The notes beneath the pieces are model-generated. The model did no database searches and had not been told where the DNA came from. It saw nothing but the letters and a program-made list of their open reading frames with translations. Below, piece by piece: positions 53,671-61,607 of a DNA stretch of 64,000 bases (the stretch's first letter is position 1; each line of letters starts with the position of its first letter). A program made the translations under genes and the position numbers. Source of the DNA: Actinomadura macra NBRC 14102 (lineage in GTDB: Bacteria; Actinomycetota; Actinomycetes; Streptosporangiales; Streptosporangiaceae). Location of the stretch: the NCBI RefSeq assembly GCF_001552215.1, contig NZ_BCQT01000011.1:496001-560000 (forward strand), written 5' to 3'.

Positions 53671-53893
53671 CGTTCCCGCCCGGGCCCAGAGGACCCAGGA
53701 CGGAGGACCTGCTCGACGCTCCGGCGGGGGATCCCGGAGTCAGGGGCGCGGCCGTGGGAGCCTGCTCTGGAGCACCGCGCCGGAGCAGCCGTCGACCTCG
53801 CCGGTGGTGATCGCGAGGGTGCCCGCGAGGTGCTCGGCTCTCAGCGCCGCCGCAGCCGCTTTCGTGAAGCGGGGCCAGAGGCGTGCGGTAGTG

Positions 53894-53907
53894 AGGACCT
53901 TCGTCCC
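53894..53907. promoter_or_regulatory. DosR-like box for the hydrogenase operon
   Basis: AGGACCTTCGTCCC, 62 bases before the DUF1918 ATG, the first gene of a seemingly continuous rightward operon to 58011. Confidence 0.75.
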
Positions 53908-53968
53908 TGCCGCGGAAGCGGCACCGGGGGTCAGGCTGAGAGCAGTACCGAGGCGCGAAGGAGGAGTC

Positions 53969-54172
53969 ATGAAGGCTCGCACGGGAGACTGGGTGATCGT
54001 TCGCGGGCACCAGGTGGGAGATCCGGATCGCAAGGCGATGATCATTGAGGTGCACGGCCGGGACGGCGCCCCGCCTTATGTCGTCCAGTGGGACGACGGG
54101 CACGAGAGCACGTTCTTCCCGGCGGCCGACGCCGTGATCGAAGCGCACGACGCGCCGTCCTCCGCCAAGTGA
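53969..54172 (+). CDS. DUF1918 small protein
   Basis: 67 residues, SH3-like small barrel: ARTGDWVIVRGHQVGDPDRKAMIIEVHG, PPYVVQWDDGHESTFFPAADA. Widespread in actinobacteria near stress genes; biochemical function unknown. AAGGAGGAGTC precedes the ATG. Leads the operon that continues with the cNMP-binding protein 44 bases later. Confidence 0.87.
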   Translation: MKARTGDWVIVRGHQVGDPDRKAMIIEVHGRDGAPPYVVQWDDGHESTFFPAADAVIEAHDAPSSAK

Positions 54173-54215
54173 CACCGGCCCACCGGTGGACGGCCCATCA
54201 GATGAGGTGGATGCG

Positions 54216-54689
54216 ATGGATCGGGTCTCGATCGATGACCTGACGCGAGAGCGGTTCTTCCACGGGATGCCGGAGCGGCACCTCGCCCGGCTGGTGAGCG
54301 CGGGCCGTGCGGTGGAGGCACCGGCCGGGCATCGCTTCTTCGAGGAGAACGGCACGGCGGAATCGTTCTGGTTAATCCGTTCCGGCAGGGTCGCTTTGGA
54401 CCTGCATGTGCCAGGTCGCGGCCCGGTGGTGGTGGAGACTCTGGGAGCCTCCTCCATCTTGGGCTGGTCGTGGTTGTTCTCTCCGCACCGGTGGCGCTTC
54501 GGTGCCATCGCCACCCGGCCTGTCGAGGCGATCCGGTTCGATGCTCCGCTCGTGCGGACACTCGGCGCCGCCGATCCCGCGCTCGGGTACGACCTCGCCC
54601 TGCGATTCGGGGCTGTGATGCTGGATCGGCTGGAAGCCACGCGGATCCGGGTCCTGGATCTGTATGCGCGCCCTGAGCAGGTCAGATGA
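54216..54689 (+). CDS. Cyclic nucleotide-binding-domain protein without HTH
   Basis: 157 residues. Cupin-like cNMP fold: FFHGMPERHLARLVSAGRAV, GHRFFEENGTAESFWLIRSGRVAL, GPVVVETLGASSILGWSWLFSP. It ends after the domain, with no DNA-binding helix-turn-helix, so it is not a CRP-type regulator. The phosphate-binding RxA motif is not evident, so ligand binding is uncertain. Overlaps the FAD subunit gene (ATGA), suggesting a role at the hydrogenase, such as a regulatory subunit. Confidence 0.83.
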   Translation: MDRVSIDDLTRERFFHGMPERHLARLVSAGRAVEAPAGHRFFEENGTAESFWLIRSGRVALDLHVPGRGPVVVETLGASSILGWSWLFSPHRWRFGAIATRPVEAIRFDAPLVRTLGAADPALGYDLALRFGAVMLDRLEATRIRVLDLYARPEQVR

Positions 54690-55495
54690 CACCCATGACA
54701 CCGCTCCCGTACCGGGTGATCGCGAAGCGGGCGGAGACCGCAGACACGGTCACGCTCACGCTCTCCCCCGTGAGCGCGGCGATCCCCGAGCCCGAGCCCG
54801 GGCAGTTCACCATGATGTACGCGTTCGGGATCGGGGAGGTCCCGATCTCGGTCAGCCGCACCCGGCCCGTGCTCGAACAGACGATCCGGGCGGTGGGCGC
54901 CGTCACCGAGGCGCTGTGCGGGATGGAGGCCGGGCAGGTGATCGGCCTGCGTGGGCCGTTCGGCATCGGGTGGGACATCGATGAGGCGCGTGGTCGTGAT
55001 CTCGTGCTGGCCGCCGGGGGCATCGGGCTGGCGCCGCTTCGCCCGGCGGTGCTTCGAGCGCTTTCCCAGCGGGACGCGTACGGGCGTATCGCGGTTCTGG
55101 TCGGGACTCGCACACCGGACGATCTGCTCTTCGAGGAGGAACTGGGGGAGTGGCGGGCGCGCGGTGCGCAGGTCGAGGTCACCGTGGACCGGCCCGGCCC
55201 CGGTTGGGCCGGGCACGTCGGATTGATCACTAATCTGGTCGGTTCCGCCGACGTCGATCCGTCCGAGGCCGGCGCCTACCTCTGCGGACCCGAGATCATG
55301 ATGCGGCTCACCGCGCAGGCGCTGGTGGGGCGTGGGATGCACGCCGGGCGGGTACGGCTGTCGCTGGAGCGCAACATGCGGTGCGGCATCGGCTGGTGCG
55401 GACACTGCCAGCTCGGATCTCTGCTGATCTGCCGGGACGGCCCCGTGATGCCCTACGAGCACGCGGCAGCTTTGATGACCGTCAAGGAGTTGTAG
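54686..55495 (+). CDS. hyhG: Group 3b NiFe hydrogenase FAD/NAD(P)-binding subunit
   Basis: 269 residues. Ferredoxin-NADP reductase fold: FAD domain (GQFTMMYAFGIGEVPISVSR), NAD(P) domain (LAAGGIGLAPLRPAV, LVGTRTPDDLLFEEEL, YLCGPEIMM) and a C-terminal [2Fe-2S] cluster (CGIGWCGHCQLGSLLICRDG). Passes electrons between NAD(P)H and the hydrogenase module. The order G-S-L followed by the protease is kept; the B subunit sits apart. Confidence 0.92.
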   Translation: MTPMTPLPYRVIAKRAETADTVTLTLSPVSAAIPEPEPGQFTMMYAFGIGEVPISVSRTRPVLEQTIRAVGAVTEALCGMEAGQVIGLRGPFGIGWDIDEARGRDLVLAAGGIGLAPLRPAVLRALSQRDAYGRIAVLVGTRTPDDLLFEEELGEWRARGAQVEVTVDRPGPGWAGHVGLITNLVGSADVDPSEAGAYLCGPEIMMRLTAQALVGRGMHAGRVRLSLERNMRCGIGWCGHCQLGSLLICRDGPVMPYEHAAALMTVKEL

Positions 55496-55497
55496 CC

Positions 55498-56289
55498 ATG
55501 AGACCCACTCTGGCGGTATGGAAGTTCGCCTCCTGCGACGGATGCCAGCTCACCTTGCTGGACTGCGAGGACGAACTACTCACCCTCACCGGGCGGATCG
55601 AGATCGCCCACTTCCTGGAGGCGTCGTCCGCGGTGGGGGACGGTCCCTACGATGTGTCGCTGGTGGAGGGGTCCATCACCACCCCCGGGGACCGGGAACG
55701 GATCCAGCACGTCCGGGCCGTCTCCCGGAAGCTGATCACGATCGGTGCCTGTGCGAACGCCGGTGGCGTGCAGGCGCTGCGGAACCTGGCCGATGTCCGC
55801 GAGTTCGCCTCCGTCGTCTACGCGCGCCCGGAGTACATCGCCACGCTCGCCGACTCGACCCCCATCGCGGCGCATGTCCCGGTGGACTTCGAGCTGCACG
55901 GCTGCCCCATCGACCGGCGCCAGCTCCTGGAGGTCCTGTCGGCCCATCTGACCGGCCGCAAACCCGACATCCCCACCCACAGCGTCTGCTTCGAGTGCAA
56001 GAACCGCGGCAACGTCTGCGTGATGGTCGCCCACGGGACCCCCTGCCTCGGCCCGATCACCCACGCGGGATGCGGCGCGATCTGCCCCTCGTACGGGCGC
56101 GGCTGCTACGGCTGTTTCGGCCCGACTCCGAACTGGAGCGGCGTGCGTCCGAACACGCGTGCGCTGCTGCCCTGGCTCGACATGACCGAGGACGAGACGC
56201 ACCGCGTCCTGTCCACCTTCAACGTCTCCGCCTTCCGCGAGGAAGCCGCAAGCCAGACGCAGGAGAACGGCGATGACACACCGCAATGA
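55498..56289 (+). CDS. hyhS: NiFe hydrogenase small subunit
   Basis: 263 residues. Proximal-cluster cysteines CDGC at residues 13 and 16, further conserved GACANAGG and HGCPIDRRQLLE, and C-terminal cysteines (CFECKNRGNVC, CLGPITHAGCGAICPSYGRGCYGC) for additional clusters. No twin-arginine signal, so cytoplasmic, as expected for group 3. Starts two bases after the FAD subunit stop; the large-subunit gene begins 17 bases before its end. Confidence 0.95.
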   Translation: MRPTLAVWKFASCDGCQLTLLDCEDELLTLTGRIEIAHFLEASSAVGDGPYDVSLVEGSITTPGDRERIQHVRAVSRKLITIGACANAGGVQALRNLADVREFASVVYARPEYIATLADSTPIAAHVPVDFELHGCPIDRRQLLEVLSAHLTGRKPDIPTHSVCFECKNRGNVCVMVAHGTPCLGPITHAGCGAICPSYGRGCYGCFGPTPNWSGVRPNTRALLPWLDMTEDETHRVLSTFNVSAFREEAASQTQENGDDTPQ

Positions 56290-57568
56290 CCGCACGCTGA
56301 ACGTTTCCGCGCTCGCACGGGTCGAGGGCGAGGGCGCGATGTACGTTCGCGTGCGCGGCACCGACGTCGAAGAGGTGCGGCTCAACATCTATGAGCCGCC
56401 CCGCTTCTTCGAAGCGTTCCTCCGGGGACGGGCCCACACCGAGCCACCGGACATCACGGCCCGGATCTGCGGGATCTGCCCGGTCGCCTACCAGATGAGC
56501 GCCTGCCTGGCCATCGAGGAGGCGTGCGGAGTGGTCATGGACGCCGCCCTCACCGACCTGCGGCGGCTGCTCTACTGCGGCGAGTGGATCGAAAGCCACG
56601 CCCTGCACGTCTACCTGCTGCACGCCCCCGACTTCCTCGGATACCCCGGCGCGGTCGAACTGGCCCGTGACCACCGCGACCTCGTCGAGCGCGGGCTGCG
56701 GCTGAAGAAGGCCGGCAACACGCTCATGGAGGTTCTCGGCGGCCGTGCGATCCACCCGGTGAACGTCCGGGTCGGAGGGTTCTACCGGACCCCGTCGCGC
56801 GGTGAGATGGCCGCGCTGGCCGAGAAGCTGCGGCCGGCCCTGGACGACGCGCTCGCCACGGTCCGGTGGGCCAGGGCCTTCGAGTTCCCCGACTTCACGC
56901 ATGATCACGAGTATCTGGCGCTGTCGGCCGACCGGTATCCCCTGGAGGGCGGCACCGTCCGTACCAGCGCCGGACGAGCGTTCCCCGCCGCCGCGTTCGA
57001 GGAGAACATCGTCGAGGAACAGGTCCCGCACTCCACCGCGCTGCACGCCCGCTTCATCGACGGCGGCACCTACCTCACCGGACCGCTCGCCCGGTACTCC
57101 CTCAACCGCGACAAGCTCTCGCCGCTCGCTCTGGAGGCCGCGGCCGAGGCCGGGCTCGGCGCGGAGTGCCGCAACCCGTTCCGCAGCCTTCTCGTCCGCG
57201 CCGTCGAGATCGTCTACGCCATCGACGAGGCCCTGCGGATCATCGAGGGCTACGAGCCGCCGCCCCGCCCGTCCGTGCCGGTGCCGCCTCGTGCGGGTAC
57301 CGGCCACGGCGTCACCGAGGCGCCGCGCGGTGTCCTGTTCCACCGCTACGAACTGGACGCGGACGGCTTGATCCGTGCGGCCCGGATCGTCCCGCCCACC
57401 TCGCAGAACCAGACCGCCATCGAGGACGACCTGCGGCGCTTCGTCGCGATCCGGCTGCACCTGGACGACGCCGAGCTGACCGGCCGGTGCGAGCAGGCGA
57501 TCCGCAACTACGACCCGTGCATCTCCTGCTCCACTCACTTCCTCGATCTCACCGTGGACCGGACGTGA
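56273..57568 (+). CDS. hyhL: NiFe hydrogenase large (catalytic) subunit, group 3b type
   Basis: 431 residues. Metal ligands: RICGICP (Cys66, Cys69) and DPCISCSTH (Cys416, Cys419, His422), with a 9-residue tail after His422 to be removed by the maturation protease. Coupled to NAD(P)H through HyhB/G, it can reduce protons to H2. The M. smegmatis counterpart (Hyd3) is DosR-linked and makes H2 fermentatively in hypoxia; the same role is inferred here. Confidence 0.95.
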   Translation: MTHRNDRTLNVSALARVEGEGAMYVRVRGTDVEEVRLNIYEPPRFFEAFLRGRAHTEPPDITARICGICPVAYQMSACLAIEEACGVVMDAALTDLRRLLYCGEWIESHALHVYLLHAPDFLGYPGAVELARDHRDLVERGLRLKKAGNTLMEVLGGRAIHPVNVRVGGFYRTPSRGEMAALAEKLRPALDDALATVRWARAFEFPDFTHDHEYLALSADRYPLEGGTVRTSAGRAFPAAAFEENIVEEQVPHSTALHARFIDGGTYLTGPLARYSLNRDKLSPLALEAAAEAGLGAECRNPFRSLLVRAVEIVYAIDEALRIIEGYEPPPRPSVPVPPRAGTGHGVTEAPRGVLFHRYELDADGLIRAARIVPPTSQNQTAIEDDLRRFVAIRLHLDDAELTGRCEQAIRNYDPCISCSTHFLDLTVDRT

Positions 57569-58011
57569 CCATCATCATCGGCGTCGGCAACGAGTTCCGC
57601 CGCGACGACGGGGCCGGCCCGGCGGCCGTCACGGCACTGCGGGGCCGCGTGAGCACCACCCTCGCGGTGACCGACGGCGAACCCGCCCGCCTGATCGAAC
57701 TTTGGGCCGGCGCCGACCTGGCGATCGTCGTGGACGCCGTACGCTCCGACCCTCCCTCGCCCGGCCGCATCCACGAACTCGGCCTGGAAACGGCGTCCCT
57801 GGCCACGGCGCCCGTCACCGGACACTCCCTGGGCCTGGGCGACGCCGTCGCGCTGGGCCTGGCCGTGGACCGGATGCCCGCCCGCCTGCAAGTCCTGGCG
57901 ATCGAAGGAGACGATTTCGGTTTCGGCCAGGGCCTGACACCGCCGGTCGCCGCCGCCGTCGACACGGTCACGCGCCGTCTCGCCGGCCGGTTCGTCCCCT
58001 CGCCCTCATGA
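57565..58011 (+). CDS. Hydrogenase maturation endopeptidase (HyaD/HycI family)
   Basis: 148 residues. GVGNEFRRDDGAGPAAV at the N-terminus with the nickel-sensing acidic residue, DLAIVVDAVRS in the middle, GHSLGLGDAVAL. Cleaves the large-subunit tail after Ni insertion. Starts with GTG overlapping the large-subunit stop (GTGA), so production is tied to its substrate. Confidence 0.9.
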   Translation: MTIIIGVGNEFRRDDGAGPAAVTALRGRVSTTLAVTDGEPARLIELWAGADLAIVVDAVRSDPPSPGRIHELGLETASLATAPVTGHSLGLGDAVALGLAVDRMPARLQVLAIEGDDFGFGQGLTPPVAAAVDTVTRRLAGRFVPSPS

Positions 58012-58075
58012 GCGCGGCGCGCGGCAGACCGCAGGGGCACCGGCACGAGGAAGCGATGACAGGTCCTGTCTTCTC

Positions 58076-58089
58076 GGGACCTTCGTCCC
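58076..58089. promoter_or_regulatory. DosR-like box, consensus, inside the hydrogenase locus
   Basis: GGGACCTTCGTCCC, 70 bases before the leader peptide ATG. A second palindrome GACAGGTCCTGTC lies at 58058-58070. Gives HyhB its own promoter. Confidence 0.78.
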
Positions 58090-58145
58090 TAGGACGGCCC
58101 GTGTTCGCGGCGTCCGATGGAATCTGGAACATCCAGGAGGCAGAC

Positions 58146-58190
58146 ATGTTCATGTTCTCGTCCGCACAGCACACGGCCGGGCCGTCATGA
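58146..58190 (+). CDS. 14-residue leader peptide upstream of hyhB
   Basis: MFMFSSAQHTAGPS. AGGAGG sits five bases before the ATG, a textbook ribosome site, whereas hyhB has none of its own; the leader stop overlaps the hyhB ATG (ATGA). It probably serves translational coupling. Begins M-F like the 33-residue ORF at 41824. Confidence 0.6.
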   Translation: MFMFSSAQHTAGPS

Positions 58191-59320
58191 CGATGACGGA
58201 GACGAGAGAACTGAGGAGTATCGCCCCTCTGTACGACGCGCTTCGCCGGGCGGGCCATACGGTCATCGGCCCGACCGTCCGTGACGGCGCCATCGTCCTG
58301 GACGAACTGTCGTCAGCCGACGACCTTCCCTACGGCTGGGGCGTGACGCTGCGGCCCGGCGGCTACCGCCTGCGCCGCAGGGAGGACGGCGCGGCGTTCG
58401 CCCACGCGGCCGGCCCCCAGTCCTGGAAGCCGTTCCTGCACCGTCCCCGCGTCAAGCTGTGGGAGGCCGACCGGACCGCCGATGGATTCGAGATCCGGGA
58501 CCACGCCCCCGAACCGCCGCGCTACGCCTTCCTCGGCGTACGGCCGTGCGACCTGCGGGCCATCGCCGTCCAGGATCGCGTCCTGATGGGCGGCCGCACC
58601 GTCGACCCGGACTATCGGCGACGGCGCCAGGGCGCGTTCATCATCGCCGTGAACTGCACGGAGCCGGGGGAGACCTGCTTCTGCGCCTCGATGGGAACCG
58701 GACCCGGGGCAGGCCCCGGCTACGACCTCGCCTTCACCGAGCTCATCGACGACGATGGCCCGCGCTATGTCATCGACATCGGCACCGAAGCCGGTGCCGC
58801 CATCATGGACGACCTGCGCTCCGACGCCGCCGCACCGGCCGAGGTCGACCGAGCCCGAGCCGAGGTGACGGCGGCGGCGGACCGGATGGGCAGGCAGATG
58901 CCCGCGCTCGGCCTGCGTGACCTGATGGCCGAAAGCATGGACGCCTCCCGATGGGACGACGTCGCCGAACGCTGCCTCAGCTGCGGTAACTGCACCATGG
59001 TCTGCCCCACCTGCTTCTGCACCACGGTCACCGACACCACCGACCTCACCGGCGACCACGCCGAACGCTGGCAACTCTGGGACTCCTGCTTCGACCGCGA
59101 CTTCTCCCACCTGCACGGCGGGAACGTGCGGGAGTCCGCGAAGAGCCGCTACCGCCAATGGCTGACGCACAAGCTCGGCACGTGGCACGACCAGTTCGGC
59201 TCGTCGGGCTGCGTGGGCTGCGGGCGCTGCATCGTCTGGTGCCCGGTCGGCATCGACCTCACCGAGGAGGTCGCGGCCCTGCGCGCCGAAACGTCCCTCC
59301 AGGAACCTGCGGACGGATGA
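58187..59320 (+). CDS. hyhB: Group 3b hydrogenase iron-sulfur (beta) subunit
   Basis: 377 residues. N-terminal domain (~1-250; FLGVRPCDLRAIAVQDRVL and NCTEPGETCFCASMGTGP) then two ferredoxin-like [4Fe-4S] motifs: CLSCGNCTMVCPTCFC (~265-280) and CVGCGRCIVWCPVGID (~345-360). This is the anaerobic sulfite reductase A/HyhB family, linking clusters of HyhS with HyhG. In most loci it precedes hyhG; here it lies after the protease gene under a separate box. Confidence 0.92.
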   Translation: MTMTETRELRSIAPLYDALRRAGHTVIGPTVRDGAIVLDELSSADDLPYGWGVTLRPGGYRLRRREDGAAFAHAAGPQSWKPFLHRPRVKLWEADRTADGFEIRDHAPEPPRYAFLGVRPCDLRAIAVQDRVLMGGRTVDPDYRRRRQGAFIIAVNCTEPGETCFCASMGTGPGAGPGYDLAFTELIDDDGPRYVIDIGTEAGAAIMDDLRSDAAAPAEVDRARAEVTAAADRMGRQMPALGLRDLMAESMDASRWDDVAERCLSCGNCTMVCPTCFCTTVTDTTDLTGDHAERWQLWDSCFDRDFSHLHGGNVRESAKSRYRQWLTHKLGTWHDQFGSSGCVGCGRCIVWCPVGIDLTEEVAALRAETSLQEPADG

Positions 59321-59355
59321 CACCCGCGGAGAGTCCGCCGAAGCCTCCGACGTGG

Positions 59356-59369
59356 GGGACCTTCGGCTC
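59356..59369. promoter_or_regulatory. DosR-like box for the OsmC gene
   Basis: GGGACCTTCGGCTC, 69 bases before the ATG at 59438. Confidence 0.7.
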
Positions 59370-59437
59370 TACCCGCCCGCCCGGCCGGTACCGACACTGA
59401 AGACGAGGCACCTGACCAGGGACGGAAGGAGCGCCCG

Positions 59438-59851
59438 ATGAGCGAGATGATGGTCGTCCACCGTGAGGGTCACGCCTTCACCGTGCTCGTCCGGGATCAC
59501 GTCATCCACGTGGACCAGCCGTACGCGGCGGGCGGCATGGACGGCGGCCCGACACCGGTCGAGCTGTTCGTGGCATCTCTCGGCGCTTGCGCGGCGCACT
59601 ACGCGCGGCAGTACATGCTGCGCCACAGCCTGCCCGCGGACGGGCTGGAGGTCACGGCCGACTACGCCATGAGTCCGGGCGCACCTGCCCGGGTCTCCCG
59701 GATCGGTCTTCGGGTGCGCCCTTCCGTTCGGCTGTCGGCCAAGGAGCACATGGGGCTGATGGCCGCGGTCTCGGCATGCACGGTCCACAATTCGATCCTC
59801 GACCCGCCGCGCATCGACGTGGTCCTGGAGACCGAGGCCAACGCCGCCTGA
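59438..59851 (+). CDS. OsmC/Ohr-family protein
   Basis: 137 residues. Two catalytic-type cysteines: one in VASLGACAAHYARQY (~residue 51) and one in AVSACTVHNSIL (~114), as in peroxiredoxin-like OsmC enzymes that reduce organic hydroperoxides. HFTV-type N-terminal strand and GGPTPVELF loop fit. ACGGAAGGAGCGCCCG precedes the ATG. Monocistronic; may protect on re-oxygenation. Confidence 0.88.
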   Translation: MSEMMVVHREGHAFTVLVRDHVIHVDQPYAAGGMDGGPTPVELFVASLGACAAHYARQYMLRHSLPADGLEVTADYAMSPGAPARVSRIGLRVRPSVRLSAKEHMGLMAAVSACTVHNSILDPPRIDVVLETEANAA

Positions 59852-59949
59852 CCCGGCAGCGGAGTGCCCGCCGCAGACAGGACCGGGCGGTGCCCTGTTG
59901 CGGCGAATCGGCGGGAGTCAGCCGATCTCGTCCGTCCGGACGTCCACCC

Positions 59950-60339
59950 TCACGACCGGCGGTGTCCGTCTGCGGTGGCTTCGCCCGGCCCCGGTGCGTG
60001 CGAGTGCGCCTTGTGATGGGTCTCCCGGAACTGGGGGATGTTCTCCACTCGGGTGCGCAGGCGGGAACTGGCCAGGTTGATGGCCTCGGGCATCGTCGCC
60101 CCCGCCGCATGGGCGTTGACCGGCAGCCCATTGAGATCGACCTGGAAGTGGACCAGGTGGGGGCGCGGCACGGCGGGATCCGGAAGGACGCTCAGCGCGG
60201 CCTTGGCGTACAGAACGGGGCGTGGAGCGTGCGCCAACGCCTTGATGACGGCTTCACGGGCGAGCGTCACGTCCTCGTACCGCACGTCCCTGGTGGTCGT
60301 GAATCGGATATCGAACTCTGGCGATGCTGTGTCGGACAC
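59950..60339 (-). CDS. HPF-like ribosome-associated protein
   Basis: 129 residues starting at GTG 60339, with AGGGAGG upstream. Pattern of the HPF/RaiA N-terminal domain: FDIRFTTTRDVRYEDVTLAREAVIKAL, SVLPDPAVPRPHLVHFQVDLNGLPVNAH, EAINLASSRLRTRVENI, ending with a His-rich polar tail. The dimerising C-terminal domain of long HPF is missing. Likely a hibernation factor for ribosomes in dormancy, comparable to the DosR-regulon protein Rv0079; similarity is modest. Confidence 0.7.
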   Translation of the reverse strand: MSDTASPEFDIRFTTTRDVRYEDVTLAREAVIKALAHAPRPVLYAKAALSVLPDPAVPRPHLVHFQVDLNGLPVNAHAAGATMPEAINLASSRLRTRVENIPQFRETHHKAHSHAPGPGEATADGHRRS

Positions 60340-60401
60340 TGCGAGCCTCCCTGTGAAAGATCAGCGCAACCAGCATTGGCTCCGAGGGGAAGCCCTTCCT
60401 A

Positions 60402-60415
60402 GGGACCTTCGTCCC
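60402..60415. promoter_or_regulatory. DosR-like box for the HPF-like gene
   Basis: GGGACCTTCGTCCC, 63 bases before the leftward GTG. Confidence 0.78.
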
Positions 60416-60468
60416 CTCTCCGGCCGCCGTACGGCCATGCGCGCCGGCAGAGGAAGCCGCTTCACAGG

Positions 60469-60497
60469 ACCCCGGCCTCGGAACGAGGGGCCGGGGT
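60469..60497. terminator. Terminator-like hairpin in a divergent promoter gap
   Basis: Arms ACCCCGGCC (60469-60477) and GGCCGGGGT (60489-60497), partly extended inside the loop, followed by TTTCC on the right. Oriented to stop rightward transcription, yet it lies upstream of the rightward promoter. Confidence 0.55.
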
Positions 60498-60543
60498 TTC
60501 CGGTCGCCCCCAGCACCTCGGTCAGCCCTCGACCTGCGGAGAA

Positions 60544-60557
60544 GGGCCGAAAGTCCC
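60544..60557. promoter_or_regulatory. DosR-like box for the USP at 60652
   Basis: GGGCCGAAAGTCCC (minus strand GGGACTTTCGGCCC), 95 bases before the ATG. Confidence 0.75.
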
Positions 60558-60651
60558 CCCTGATCCGGACCGATGCCCCTGCCCCGAGAGGTGACCTCGG
60601 GACAGGCTGCTGGGTGATAGCACTCATTGGACTCGCCAGCCGGAGAGAAGC

Positions 60652-61557
60652 ATGAACGCACAGCCGATCACTGGTGTGGTCGTCGGGTACGACGGCTCCC
60701 ACAACTCTGTCCAGGCCTTGGACTGGGCTGCCGACGAAGCCCGGGCGCGAGACCTGCCGGTGACCGTGCTCCACGCATGGGACGTCTACGCCGGCGGTCC
60801 GATCGCCGTCCCCGTCATCGATGTTCGTGCCATGGCGCAGGAGACCTTGAACACAGGGGTCGAACATCTCCGCAAGGCGGCGCCTGACCTGGAGGTCCAC
60901 GCGGCGCTCGTTCGCGGGCCCGCGGCAGCGGAGCTCGTTCGGGTGGGAAGGACGGCCGAGCTGATCGTGCTCGGCCCGCGAGGGCTCGGCGGATTCGTGG
61001 GACTGGCGCTCGGTTCGGTCGGGGCTCAGGTGGTCGCGCACGCCTCGTGCCCGGTCGTGGTCGTCCGAGGCGAACTCCACACGCGCGCGGAGAAGGGACC
61101 GGATCAGATCGTGGTCGGGGTGGACGGTTCACCGGCTTCCCGCTTCGCGTTGGCGATGGCCTTCGCCGAGGCCGACGCCCGGGGATGCGCGGTGAAAGCA
61201 GTGATCGCCTGGGACCGGATCTCCGTCACGGACCTGCCACCGCTGGTGGACGAGGCCGGGATGCGCGCGGCGGCCGAGAGGCGGCTCAACAACCTGATGA
61301 TTCCGATGCGCGAAGCCCACCCGGGAGTGGAGGTCACGGCCGGGATCGTCGCCGGAGCGCCTCGGGAGGTCCTGATGGACGCGGCGCGCACGGCGCGCCT
61401 GCTCGTCGTCGGCTCGCGAGGGCTGGGAGGCCTCCGCAGCCTGCTGCTCGGCTCGGTCAGCCACGCGCTGGTTCACCATGCGCCCTGCCCCGTGGCGGTC
61501 GTCCACGCCCCGGACGAGCGCTCCGGTGATGCGGGGGACCAAGGTCCCGAGGTCTGA
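60652..61557 (+). CDS. Universal stress protein, tandem domains
   Basis: 301 residues. Both ATP loops are canonical (GPRGLGGFVGLALGSVG, GSRGLGGLRSLLLGSVS), as are both strand-1 motifs (GYDGSHNSVQAL, GVDGSPASRFAL), making this one of the best-preserved USPs here. CCGGAGAGAAGC precedes the ATG. Its last codons contain the operator of the next gene (61535-61548). Confidence 0.94.
   Translation: MNAQPITGVVVGYDGSHNSVQALDWAADEARARDLPVTVLHAWDVYAGGPIAVPVIDVRAMAQETLNTGVEHLRKAAPDLEVHAALVRGPAAAELVRVGRTAELIVLGPRGLGGFVGLALGSVGAQVVAHASCPVVVVRGELHTRAEKGPDQIVVGVDGSPASRFALAMAFAEADARGCAVKAVIAWDRISVTDLPPLVDEAGMRAAAERRLNNLMIPMREAHPGVEVTAGIVAGAPREVLMDAARTARLLVVGSRGLGGLRSLLLGSVSHALVHHAPCPVAVVHAPDERSGDAGDQGPEV
61535..61548. 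promoter_or_regulatory. DosR-like box inside the USP coding end
   Basis: GGGACCAAGGTCCC lies within the USP reading frame, encoding part of GDQGPEV, 60 bases before the next ATG. Confidence 0.72.
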
Positions 61558-61607
61558 TGACCTTGGGGGGCCTGATCTGGCCGCCCATCCCGTCCGATCC
61601 TGGGTCC

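Larger units (their letters stand above)
53566..53968. other. 403-base divergent gap, USP pair / hydrogenase operon
   Basis: No gene found. Carries a box for each direction (53657 and 53894); the middle is GC-rich without an obvious structure. Confidence 0.6.
60340..60651. other. Divergent control gap, HPF-like / USP
   Basis: 312 bases without a gene: box for HPF at 60402, terminator-like hairpin at 60469-60497, box for the USP at 60544. Confidence 0.65.
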
